Assembly: GCF_004011505.1 (NCBI RefSeq)
Contig: NZ_SAUN01000001.1
Location: 6,537,501-6,601,500 of the forward strand
DNA from: Nonomuraea polychroma
GTDB lineage: Bacteria; Actinomycetota; Actinomycetes; Streptosporangiales; Streptosporangiaceae
Length of the DNA stretch: 64,000 bases
Direction of reading: 5' to 3'
Below the pieces are notes generated by a model, which saw nothing but the letters and a program-made list of their open reading frames with translations, made no database searches and had not been told where the DNA came from. The number at the start of each line of letters is the position of its first letter. Positions within the stretch are counted from its first letter, which is position 1. The position numbers were made by a program, and so were the translations under genes. Positions 23,988 to 30,772 of the stretch are shown here, one piece after another.

Positions 23988-25115
23988 GTGACGACCAAAC
24001 TCACCTGGCCTCAGATCCTGGCATGGCGCCTGCACCGGCAGTTCGTGAGCGGAGCCGACGCCCCCGATGTCGTGACCGTGGCCCGCAGGTTGTGCGGCGT
24101 GCAGACGCAGGTGGCCTCGTCGGCGCAGCTGGCGGTGGCGGTCAGGAGCGCGAAGCCGGACCCGGACGAGGTCGACCGTGCCCTGTGGACCGACCGGACC
24201 CTGGCCAAGACGTGGATCATGCGCGGCACCCTGCACCTGGTCCCCGCCGACGAGCTGGCAGCATACTGCGCCGCCCTGGGCACGCTGCGGTTCTGGGAGA
24301 AGGGGTCGTGGCAGCGCGGCCACGGCGTCACCGCCGCCGAGATCGCGGCGATCATCGAGGCGGTCCCGCAGGCGCTGAGTGACGGAGCTCAGCGGCCGCT
24401 GACCCGCGAGGAGCTGGTCGACGCCGTGGTGGCGGTGACTGGCAACGCCCACTTGCGGGAGGCGCTGACGTCCGGCTGGGGCGCCCTGCTCAAGCCGCTG
24501 AGCCGCCTGGGCGAGCTGTGCTACGGCCCGCCCCGCGAGGGCAGGGTGACGTTCACCGCCCCGCGCGCCTGGATTCCGGGCTGGCCGTCCGAGCCGCCGC
24601 CGTTCGAGGAGGCCGGCGTTCGGGTGGTGCGGGCGTTCCTCGGCGCGCACGGCCCGGCGACGCCGGAGATGTTCGACACCTGGCTGTTCGGCGGCGTGGC
24701 CAGGAAGGCGGTGCTCAAGGGCTGGTTCCGCGATCTGGCGCCCGAGCTGACCGAGGTGGAGACCGACGACGGGATGACTTTGCTCGCGCTGACCGAGCAT
24801 CTGGACGACCTGGCGAGCATCCGGCCGTCCACAAAGGTCCACCTGCTGCCCGGCTTCGACCAATACATTCTGGCCGCCCCGCGCGCGCTCGCCCCGCTCA
24901 TCCCGCCGCCACTCAAACCCAAGGTCAGCCGCCAGGCAGGCTGGATCTCCCCCGTGGTCGTCCACGAGGGCCGGGTGGCGGGCGTCTGGGAGGCCAGGAA
25001 CGGCGACATCACCCTGGACCTGGCCGCCCCGGTGCCTCAGGGTCCGCTGGAGGAGGCCGTCGACCGCATGCGCAGCCTCCTGCGGTTTCAGGCGCGCGGC
25101 CTCCCAGGGTCCTAG
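23988..25115 (+). CDS. AlkZ/YcaQ-like winged-helix DNA glycosylase family protein
   Basis: A 375-residue HTH_42 (winged helix DNA-binding) family protein. It opens with LTWPQILAWRLHRQ and contains GVQTQVASSAQLAV, where Gln39-x-Gln41 matches the catalytic QxQ motif of YcaQ-type interstrand-crosslink glycosylases. KTWIMRGTLHLVPADE and LLPGFDQYILA are other conserved blocks. Family members excise bulky N7-alkylpurines or unhook crosslinks, and some give self-resistance to azinomycin-like compounds. I chose GTG 23988 because the family N-terminus begins there; the frame also opens at 23964. There is no Shine-Dalgarno, and TAGAAG lies 7 bases upstream, so it may be leaderless. The 8-bp repeat array overlaps its presumed promoter. 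Confidence 0.82.
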   Translation: MTTKLTWPQILAWRLHRQFVSGADAPDVVTVARRLCGVQTQVASSAQLAVAVRSAKPDPDEVDRALWTDRTLAKTWIMRGTLHLVPADELAAYCAALGTLRFWEKGSWQRGHGVTAAEIAAIIEAVPQALSDGAQRPLTREELVDAVVAVTGNAHLREALTSGWGALLKPLSRLGELCYGPPREGRVTFTAPRAWIPGWPSEPPPFEEAGVRVVRAFLGAHGPATPEMFDTWLFGGVARKAVLKGWFRDLAPELTEVETDDGMTLLALTEHLDDLASIRPSTKVHLLPGFDQYILAAPRALAPLIPPPLKPKVSRQAGWISPVVVHEGRVAGVWEARNGDITLDLAAPVPQGPLEEAVDRMRSLLRFQARGLPGS

Positions 25116-25139
25116 GAGGCGTACGCGCTCTCCTGAGCC

Positions 25140-25391
25140 CTAGGACGCGCTGCCCGCCATGACGCGGTCGACGATGCCCTTGGTGCCTTCCTCGCGGGCG
25201 CAGTGCGCGCAGCAGTACCAATGCTCACCCGCCTGCACTCCGTGCCCGATGACCTTGGTGCCGCAGTGCTCGCACACCGGCGCCATGGCCTCGATCGCGC
25301 ACTGGAAGCAGTCGAAGGTGTGCACCGCTCCCTGCGCGTGCACCTCGAACGCCATGTCGTAGTCGTTGCCGCAGGTCTCGCAGACAGCCAT
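25140..25391 (-). CDS. Small cysteine-rich metal-binding protein
   Basis: An 83-residue protein with ten cysteines in paired CxxC-type arrangements: CETCG at the start, DCFQCA, VCEHCG and YCCAHCA, with histidines between. This suggests two zinc or other metal sites, similar to small actinobacterial proteins annotated as metallothionein-like or zinc-ribbon proteins. AAAGGGG precedes the ATG at 25391. It stands alone, convergent with the AlkZ-like gene and downstream of an MFS remnant. The stop is 24 bp from the end of the AlkZ-like gene. Role unknown. Confidence 0.8.
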   Translation of the reverse strand: MAVCETCGNDYDMAFEVHAQGAVHTFDCFQCAIEAMAPVCEHCGTKVIGHGVQAGEHWYCCAHCAREEGTKGIVDRVMAGSAS

Positions 25392-25486
25392 GGTGATCCC
25401 CTTTGCAGTCGAGTCCGCCCGGGGGGATACCCCGTTCCGTGGTCCCCTTTCCTCAAAGAACCGCCATATTCCGGCCGTCCCGTCTG

Positions 25487-25927
25487 TCACGACCGTTCCA
25501 CCGCGAAACGCGCCACCAGCGGCAATGCCAGCAGCCCGAGCGCGGCGAGCGCCACGGGCAGGCCGAGCCACCCGCTCAGACCAGCCACGAGCAACGGGCT
25601 GACCACGAATCCCGTGTACGAGGTACATCACCTTGAGCGGAATCCGTGACACCGCCTGCACGATGGGCCGCCCGGCCGTGAGGGCACCCATGTAGACGGC
25701 GGGCGCGGCGCTCGACAGCGGCGGCGTGGCGCCGCGATGGTCCTCCAGCAGCAGCACCGACCACTGCTCGACCGAGTTCTCGATGATGAGCAGACAGGCG
25801 GCCAGCGCCCCCAGCACGACGGCGAGTCCCCAGAGTCCCCGCCCAGCTCCAGCTTGATGGCCGGCAGCAGGCCCGACCAGGAGCCCCAGAACACGGCCCA
25901 AGCGGCGCGGACCGCGATGAGCGGCAT
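25487..25927 (-). pseudogene. Decayed MFS transporter remnant
   Basis: Read from 25927 leftwards, an MFS-like N-terminus (MPLIAVRAAWAVFWGSWSG) soon leaves frame. A second frame continues with LWGLAVVLGALAACLLIIENSVEQWS and a helix ending near 25625. A third frame gives YTGFVVSPLLVAGLSGWLG and a final hydrophobic helix to a TGA at 25487-25489. Only about 145 codons remain of a usual 400, so there are at least two frameshifts plus large internal deletions. Confidence 0.7.
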
Positions 25928-26002
25928 CCAACCCCTTGCAATTACGGTAAGGCCACAGTAAAGATCAACGATGTCCTTATATCCCCTGTCGAAGGGAAAA
26001 CC

Positions 26003-26452
26003 GTGCTCACGCGAACGGTCATAGCGGCCGCCCTAGTCGCCGCCGGGATCGCCGCCATCCCCTCCTCCGCGTACGCGGCCACGGCGCGCTATACCCCCGA
26101 GCGCATCTGCGGCCCCGGCTTCCACCGCGTCAAGGACGGGCACCGGGCGATGAAGACGCAGGGCGGCGCCGTGTTCGGGCATGTCTACCTCATGTACAGC
26201 AAACGCTCCGGCAAGAACTGCGTGGCCGCGATCAAGACCGCGTACCGGGGCATCCGCTCCGTCACCGGCGCCTATCTCGAGGTACGGGGCGGCGGCACGT
26301 CGCAGGACGTGCAGAAGTACCGCTACTACGCTGAGACCGGTCATCTCGACGGCAGCTGGAAGTGCGTGCGGTACTCCGGGTGGACCCGCGACCCCGACGG
26401 CCGGGTCGAGGCGTGGGGCGGCCGCCAGTCCTGGGGCAACTGCCAGGGCTGA
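26003..26452 (+). CDS. Secreted protein resembling spore-associated protein A
   Basis: 149 residues with a clear Sec signal peptide (hydrophobic AAALVAAGIAAI, cleavage probably after SAYA near residue 25). The mature part starts with CGPGFHRV and has the pattern VYLMYSKRSGKNCVAAIK followed by YRYYAETGHLDGSWKCVRY and a closing NCQG. The spaced cysteines suggest two disulfides. The layout resembles the small spore-associated protein A (SapA) group of Streptomyces, whose role is unknown; this match is from memory. The GTG at 26003 follows GAAGGG. Expression from its own promoter is likely. Confidence 0.7.
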   Translation: MLTRTVIAAALVAAGIAAIPSSAYAATARYTPERICGPGFHRVKDGHRAMKTQGGAVFGHVYLMYSKRSGKNCVAAIKTAYRGIRSVTGAYLEVRGGGTSQDVQKYRYYAETGHLDGSWKCVRYSGWTRDPDGRVEAWGGRQSWGNCQG

Positions 26453-26480
26453 GACCTCATCCGAAGTTTTTCCGCGAAGC

Positions 26481-26507
26481 TGTCACAACCGGGCCACCTC
26501 CCCCGTC
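26481..26507 (+). promoter_or_regulatory. ECF41-type sigma factor promoter (TGTCACA-N16-CGTC)
   Basis: TGTCACA at 26481-26487 and CGTC at 26504-26507 are separated by exactly 16 bases. This is the published target promoter of ECF41 (SigJ-like) sigma factors, whose usual targets encode carboxymuconolactone decarboxylase, oxidoreductase or epimerase proteins. The next gene, 36 bp downstream, is a CMD-family gene. Confidence 0.75.
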
Positions 26508-26542
26508 CTGTCTCTGCGAACAGAAGAACTGAGGAGGTTCAC

Positions 26543-26986
26543 ATGTCCCAGCGGATCAATGTCGCCAAGAACATCCCCGAGGTGTACCACCACCTCCTGG
26601 GGGTGGAGAAGATCTTGCACGACAGCGAGCTGCCGACCAGCACCATTCTGCTGATCAAGCTGCGCGCCAGCCAGATCAACGGCTGCGCCTACTGCGTCGA
26701 CATGCACAGCCACCACATGAAGAAGGACGGTGAGAGCGACGAACGCCTGTGGATGGTGGCGACCTGGCGCGAGGCCACGGTCTTCACCCCGGCCGAGCGG
26801 GCTGCGCTCGCGTTGACGGAGGAGGCGACCAGGCTGCCGGACCGGCAGACTGTGTCGGACGAGGTGTGGCAGGAGGCGAGCGAGCACTACAGCGAGAAGC
26901 AGCTCGCTCTGCTGCTCGCCGCCATCGCGATGATCAACGCCTGGAACCGGATCGCCGTCCCCGCCCGCCTCACTCCCGGCAGCTGA
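26543..26986 (+). CDS. Carboxymuconolactone decarboxylase (AhpD-like) family protein
   Basis: 147 residues with the CMD/AhpD-like core: SQINGCAYCVDMHSHH holds Cys48-x-x-Cys51 and His55, the residues of alkylhydroperoxidase AhpD. A helix containing EKQLALLLAAIAMINAWNRIAVPAR follows. It probably acts in the cytoplasm as a peroxidase or thiol-disulfide partner under oxidative stress. A strong GAGGAGG lies before the ATG. An ECF41-type promoter lies immediately upstream. In other actinobacteria the ECF41 sigma gene sits beside such a target, but none is found in this window. Confidence 0.9.
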   Translation: MSQRINVAKNIPEVYHHLLGVEKILHDSELPTSTILLIKLRASQINGCAYCVDMHSHHMKKDGESDERLWMVATWREATVFTPAERAALALTEEATRLPDRQTVSDEVWQEASEHYSEKQLALLLAAIAMINAWNRIAVPARLTPGS

Positions 26987-27131
26987 TCTCGTAGAAATGC
27001 ATTGAGCCGGCCCGGCGCTCCGGCTAGGTTGGCGCGCATGGCAGGCGGAAAGCGCCCGCCAGGCCGCCATCAAGTCGAGCGGCGCACAGTCGTTGAAAGG
27101 AGAACGACGCGCTTCGGAAAGGGGATACACC

Positions 27132-27233
27132 ATGAAACGCGTCAAAGTCACCAAGGCGACGGCCATGCGGCGTCCGCGGCCGGCCATGGAGTTGGACCTG
27201 CGTTCACCCGCGGGTCGCAAGCTTCCCTACTGA
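27132..27233 (+). CDS. Mini-ORF 1: 33-residue basic peptide with C-terminal DLRxxxGR motif
   Basis: 33 codons starting at ATG 27132, with AAAGGGG seven bases upstream. The peptide is basic and begins MKRVKV. It ends with ELDLRSPAGRKLPY. The second mini-ORF 74 bp downstream has the same outline, (M/V)KR(V/L)xV at the start and (I/L)DLRxxxGR near the end, so the two look paralogous. A TAGGTT -10-like box lies at 27025-27030. A longer frame (27038-27274) overlaps in another phase but has less convincing codon use. Function unknown; a ribosomally made peptide, toxin or small regulator are all possible. Confidence 0.5.
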   Translation: MKRVKVTKATAMRRPRPAMELDLRSPAGRKLPY

Positions 27234-27307
27234 CTTGCTCCTTACAGCAAACTTACGGGGGTATCTGTAGATAACATAGGTAACAGAAACATCACGGGGG
27301 GCTGACT

Positions 27308-27475
27308 GTGAAAAGGCTTGTGGTGGTGCCGCCACACGTTGTCAGGCACAAGGTCCGCGACATTCGGTCGGCAGACCGCCGCAAGCCGCCCGCCGATCCC
27401 AAGGTGATCGATTTGCGGGCCTACACCGGCAGAAACGTGATCCGCTTCCCCGGCGGCCCCACGCCTGCCGCCTAG
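27308..27475 (+). CDS. Mini-ORF 2: 55-residue peptide, apparent paralogue of mini-ORF 1
   Basis: 55 codons from GTG 27308, preceded by GGGGGG with a six-base spacer. It begins VKRLVVV, carries a basic middle and contains KVIDLRAYTGRNVIRFP near the C-terminus, aligning with the DLRxxxGR ending of mini-ORF 1. Third codon positions are mostly G/C, as in real genes here. The 74 bp between the two ORFs are AT-rich and contain a TATCT-GT-AGATA palindrome and TA-rich -10-like bases, so it may have its own promoter. A strong U-tailed terminator follows directly, which supports transcription of this unit. Confidence 0.55.
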   Translation: MKRLVVVPPHVVRHKVRDIRSADRRKPPADPKVIDLRAYTGRNVIRFPGGPTPAA

Positions 27476-27486
27476 CCCCACCGGAC

Positions 27487-27521
27487 GACCCAGGCCGACC
27501 TGCGCTGCGGCCTGGGTCTTT
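27487..27521. terminator. Intrinsic terminator after mini-ORF 2
   Basis: GACCCAGGCCG at 27487-27497 pairs perfectly with CGGCCTGGGTC at 27508-27518 over a 10-base loop, followed by TTT. It lies between mini-ORF 2 and the convergent PPOX gene and may serve both. Confidence 0.8.
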
Positions 27522-27526
27522 GCATG

Positions 27527-28150
27527 TCAGGAGGCATAGAGCTTCTTGGCGTACGTCTCGCCGTAGTAGCTCTCGAGCTCCTCGACGGTCTCCTCGACCT
27601 TCTGCACGTCCTTGACCAGCCTCGCGTGCGAGGGCAGGCCGCCGTCGCCCCAGGTGTCCGGCTTCCACAACCCCGAGCGCAGGAACGCCTTGGCGCAGTG
27701 GAAGAAGATCTGCTCGATCTCCACGACGAGGGCGAGATGCGGGCGGTGGCCCTTGACGATCAACTCGTCGAAGAACGGGGCTTCGCGGACGAGCCGGGCG
27801 CGGCCGTTGATACGGAGGGTCTCGTTGCGGCCGGGAATGAGAAAGATCAACCCCACATGCGGATTTTTCAGGATATTGAGGAATCCATCCGCTCTGCGGT
27901 TTCCTGGGCGGTCAGGGATGGCGATCGTGGCGTCGTCGATGACATGGACGAACCCGGCGGGGTCGCCCTTGGGCGAGACGTCACAGTTGCCCTGATCGTC
28001 GGAGGTGGCGATCAGGCAGAACGGCGAAGCCGCCAGCCACTGCCGGTCACGCTCGTGCAGGCGTACCCGCTCCTTGGTGGCCGCCCGCGGCATGACCTCC
28101 CCCAGCAGGTCGCGCAGCTCAGCCTCGGACTCGATCTCCGCCCAGCTCAT
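27527..28150 (-). CDS. Pyridoxamine 5'-phosphate oxidase-fold flavin-binding protein (MSMEG_1061-like)
   Basis: 207 residues with the split-barrel PPOX fold. Blocks are FCLIATSDDQGNCDVSPKGDPAGFV, IPDRPGNRRADGFLNIL and HVGLIFLIPGRNETLRINGRARLV. This N-terminal pattern matches the MSMEG_1061 family of FMN-dependent PPOX-type proteins. It probably binds FMN or F420 and reduces a small molecule. GAAGGGAG precedes the ATG at 28150. That ATG lies inside the last 32 bases of the HxlR gene, so the two are translationally coupled and the regulator probably controls both. Confidence 0.85.
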   Translation of the reverse strand: MSWAEIESEAELRDLLGEVMPRAATKERVRLHERDRQWLAASPFCLIATSDDQGNCDVSPKGDPAGFVHVIDDATIAIPDRPGNRRADGFLNILKNPHVGLIFLIPGRNETLRINGRARLVREAPFFDELIVKGHRPHLALVVEIEQIFFHCAKAFLRSGLWKPDTWGDGGLPSHARLVKDVQKVEETVEELESYYGETYAKKLYAS

Positions 28151-28706
28151 GTGATCTCCCTTCGAGGGTTTCCCTGATGATTTTGTCAGGAATGGGAGCC
28201 AACATCCGGTGTGGCGTCCGAAGGGCGAGACTGACCAGGTCCTCGCGCGTGTCGTGGCGCAGGCCCGGCCCCGGGCGGACCTCGACCTCCTCCAGCGGGA
28301 CGCTCCGGCGGCAGGCCGGGCAGCCGGACTGCGGGTCGAGCCGGGCCCGGCAGGTCACGTGGTGGTACAGGCGACGGGGGCCGTGCGCGGCGAGATGGCG
28401 CTCGCCCCACTGCGTCAGGGCCAGCACGGGCGGCCAGAGCTCGCGGCCCATGGGGGTCAGGACGTACTCGTCGCGCGGCGGCGCGTCCTGGTAGCGGCGC
28501 CGGTCGAGGACGCCGGCCGCGACGAGCGTGGCGAGCCGCTGGGAGAGAACGGCTCGCGGGATGTCGAGGTGGGCCTGGAAGTCGCCGAAGCGCCGCACGC
28601 CGTACATGGCGTCGCGGACCACGAGCAGCGTCCACCGCTCGCCGATCACCTCCAGGGCCTTGGCGAGGGAGCAGTCCTGACCGTCGTAGTTCTTGCCGAG
28701 CGCCAT
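28119..28706 (-). CDS. HxlR/MarR-like winged-helix transcriptional regulator
   Basis: 195 residues from ATG 28706; an ATG at 28715 adds three residues. The HxlR domain occupies residues about 10-105: CSLAKALEVIGERWTLLVVRDAMYGVRRFGDFQ, then IPRAVLSQRLATLVAAGVLDRR and EYVLTPMGRELWPVL-like wing. A C-terminal part with CRARLDPQSGCPACRR could bind a metal. It is divergent from a haloacetate dehalogenase-type gene; the 47-bp gap holds a GTTC-N7-GAAC dyad at 28720-28734 where it may bind. It overlaps the PPOX gene downstream. Confidence 0.88.
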   Translation of the reverse strand: MALGKNYDGQDCSLAKALEVIGERWTLLVVRDAMYGVRRFGDFQAHLDIPRAVLSQRLATLVAAGVLDRRRYQDAPPRDEYVLTPMGRELWPPVLALTQWGERHLAAHGPRRLYHHVTCRARLDPQSGCPACRRSVPLEEVEVRPGPGLRHDTREDLVSLALRTPHRMLAPIPDKIIRETLEGRSHELGGDRVRG

Positions 28707-28719
28707 GGGGCGCATGTTA

Positions 28720-28756
28720 GTTCATTCACCGAACCGTGCTAGCGTGCGGCACCATG
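28720..28756 (+). promoter_or_regulatory. Operator-like dyad and leaderless -10 box of the dehalogenase-type hydrolase gene
   Basis: GTTC at 28720-28723 and GAAC at 28731-28734 form a small dyad. TAGCGT at 28740-28745 is then followed by 8 bases and ATG 28754. No Shine-Dalgarno is present, so a leaderless message is likely, with possible repression by the divergent HxlR protein. Confidence 0.4.
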
Positions 28757-29626
28757 AGTTCAATGACCGAACCGACTATCGAATCGCGCATGGCCGACCT
28801 CGACGGCCTGCGCATGCACTACGTGATCGCCGGCGAAGGACCTCTGCTGGTCCTGCTGCACGGCTGGCCGCAGAGCTCCTACTGCTGGCGGCGGCTCATC
28901 CCCGCCTTGGCCGGCCGCTTCACCGTCGTCGCCCCCGACCTGCGCGGGTACGGCCGCACGGACAAGCCGGTCGCCGGCTACGACAAGCGCACGATGGCGG
29001 CCGACATCCGAGCCCTGGCACGCTCGCTCGGACACTCCACGCTCGTGCTCGCCGGCCACGACCGGGGCGCCAGGGTCGCCCACCGCTACGCGCTCGACCA
29101 CCCAGGCGAGGTGGAGCGGCTGGTGGTCATGGACATCATCCCGACAAGGGAGATGTGGCGCAGGTTCGACATGACGACCGGCCTGGCGTCAGGCACCTGG
29201 CACTGGACGTTCCACCTGCAGCCCGATCTGCCGGAGCGGCTGGCGGGCCAGGACGTGCGCGGCTACTTGGGCTATTTCTTCGAGAAATGGACGGTGCAGC
29301 GGTCGCGGCTGGAGGTCGAGGAGTACGTGCGCGCGTTCGAGCAACCGGGCGCGCTGCGGGCCGGGTTCGAGGACTACCGGGCCTCGTTCCCGTACGACGC
29401 CGAGCACGACGACGCCGACTACAACGCGGGCCGGCGGCTGGAGATGCCGGTCCTCGCGCTCTGGGGCGCCGCCGGGCTGCCGAGCAGGGTGCCGGTGCTG
29501 GACATCTGGCGGGATTACGCCCTCGACGTGCGAGGAGCCGAAATCCCCGAGTGCGGGCACTTCCTGGCCGAGGAGCAGCCGGACGCGGTGCTCGCACACC
29601 TGTGGAACTTCCTCCTGCCCCGCTGA
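28754..29626 (+). CDS. Alpha/beta hydrolase, fluoroacetate/haloacetate dehalogenase type
   Basis: 290 residues. LLHGWPQSSYCWRRLIP gives the oxyanion hole. The elbow LAGHDRGARVAHRYALDHP places nucleophile Asp103 with Arg104 and Arg107, matching the Asp-Arg-x-x-Arg set that binds the carboxylate in fluoroacetate dehalogenases. The HW of GTWHWTFH corresponds to the halide-binding His-Trp pair, and ECGHFLAEEQP carries the catalytic His. It would hydrolyse haloacetate to glycolate plus halide. The presence of the full halide pocket makes this better than a generic epoxide hydrolase call, but activity is inferred. Divergent from an HxlR regulator. Confidence 0.82.
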   Translation: MSSMTEPTIESRMADLDGLRMHYVIAGEGPLLVLLHGWPQSSYCWRRLIPALAGRFTVVAPDLRGYGRTDKPVAGYDKRTMAADIRALARSLGHSTLVLAGHDRGARVAHRYALDHPGEVERLVVMDIIPTREMWRRFDMTTGLASGTWHWTFHLQPDLPERLAGQDVRGYLGYFFEKWTVQRSRLEVEEYVRAFEQPGALRAGFEDYRASFPYDAEHDDADYNAGRRLEMPVLALWGAAGLPSRVPVLDIWRDYALDVRGAEIPECGHFLAEEQPDAVLAHLWNFLLPR

Positions 29627-30712
29627 TCACCAGCGGCGGGCCTGCGCCATCGCCCCGAGGTAGGCGTCGCGCTCCACCGCGAACCTGGCCGGGTCCATGC
29701 CCTGCCGTTCGGCCCGCAGGTGCAGCATGGTCAGCTCGGTCGCCGCCTGCTGGTAGTCGCTCATGGCCCGGCCGAGCCCGACTCCCCTGGCCCATTTGCG
29801 GGCCGCCTTGCGCGCCGACAACGTGCTGAGCATCCGGACGTCCTGGTCGGTGACGAGCCCGGTCTGCTGGTAGCCGGGCAGGTAGACGCTCATCTTGCCG
29901 ACGAACTGCCGGCGTTCGACGACGGTCACGACGATGAGCAGGACGAGCGCCGCCATGATCACCAGGTACGCCATGCCCAGCCAGGCCAGCGAGCCCGTGG
30001 TGGCCGAGCCGTTCCAGAGCGCGTGCAGGAAGACCGCGCCGAGATAGCCGAGCGGGATCGCGGCGAGCCTGGCGGGCGAGCGGCGCGTCAGCGCGTAGGC
30101 GACGCCGAGTCCGATCATCGAGGTGTAGACGGGGTGACCGAGGGGGTCGATCAGGCCGCGCAACACGAACAGCTGGATCGCGCCGCTGACGCCGTCCTCA
30201 CCGAACGCGAGCAGGTAGTAGCCGACGTTTTCGACGGCGGCGAAGCCGAGGCCGGCCATGGAGGCGTACACGATGCCGTCGGTCAGGCCGTCGATCTCGT
30301 GCCTCCTGCGCAGGAGCAGCAGCAGTGCCGAGCCTTTGAGCGCCTCCTCGACCACGGGGGCGAGCAGGACGGTGCCCACGTTCTCGACGACCGCGGCGCC
30401 GTACCCCGCCCTGACGAACAACTCCTGGCCGAGGAGCGTGAACCCCACGGCCACCACGACGGCCACCCCTGCGCCCCACGCGAACGCGAACGCCAGATGC
30501 AGCTTCGGCTCCGGCTCCAGGCGATCAAGGGAGAGCACCGCGGCCAGCAGCACCGGCAGCGGCGCCACAGCGAGCAACGCCGACAGCCCGAACCCGAGAG
30601 GCCCGCCCGAGAGCAGCATGATGCCCAGGACGAGCAACGCGAGGATTCCCGAGACGACCAGGCCGATCAGAAGCGCCTTGCTGGGACGCTGAGCAAGCAG
30701 GGGGGCTGTCAT
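29627..30712 (-). CDS. PrsW family intramembrane metalloprotease
   Basis: 361 residues. About eight hydrophobic helices hold the PrsW motifs: VVEEALKGSALLLL (the EExxK glutamates), GFAAVENVGYYLL (ENxxY), IDPLGHPVYTSMIG and FLHALWNG, whose histidines coordinate the metal. A cytoplasmic C-terminal helical tail of about 90 residues follows. In Bacillus PrsW cuts the anti-sigma factor RsiW. Actinobacterial homologues are likely to cleave membrane substrates within signalling or antimicrobial-resistance pathways. The target is not evident here. The stop is one base after the end of the convergent hydrolase gene. Confidence 0.9.
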   Translation of the reverse strand: MTAPLLAQRPSKALLIGLVVSGILALLVLGIMLLSGGPLGFGLSALLAVAPLPVLLAAVLSLDRLEPEPKLHLAFAFAWGAGVAVVVAVGFTLLGQELFVRAGYGAAVVENVGTVLLAPVVEEALKGSALLLLLRRRHEIDGLTDGIVYASMAGLGFAAVENVGYYLLAFGEDGVSGAIQLFVLRGLIDPLGHPVYTSMIGLGVAYALTRRSPARLAAIPLGYLGAVFLHALWNGSATTGSLAWLGMAYLVIMAALVLLIVVTVVERRQFVGKMSVYLPGYQQTGLVTDQDVRMLSTLSARKAARKWARGVGLGRAMSDYQQAATELTMLHLRAERQGMDPARFAVERDAYLGAMAQARRW

Positions 30713-30772
30713 GGTTGGCGCCTCTCTTTCCGTCAGGTCCGCCCACTATGCGCGCCACGCATCTACAGACGC

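Noticed and set aside
27002..27274. 90-codon plus-strand frame overlapping mini-ORF 1
   Set aside because: Although ATG 27038 sits seven bases after TAGGTT, codon use is poor and mini-ORF 1 has the better Shine-Dalgarno and a paralogue; kept only as an alternative.
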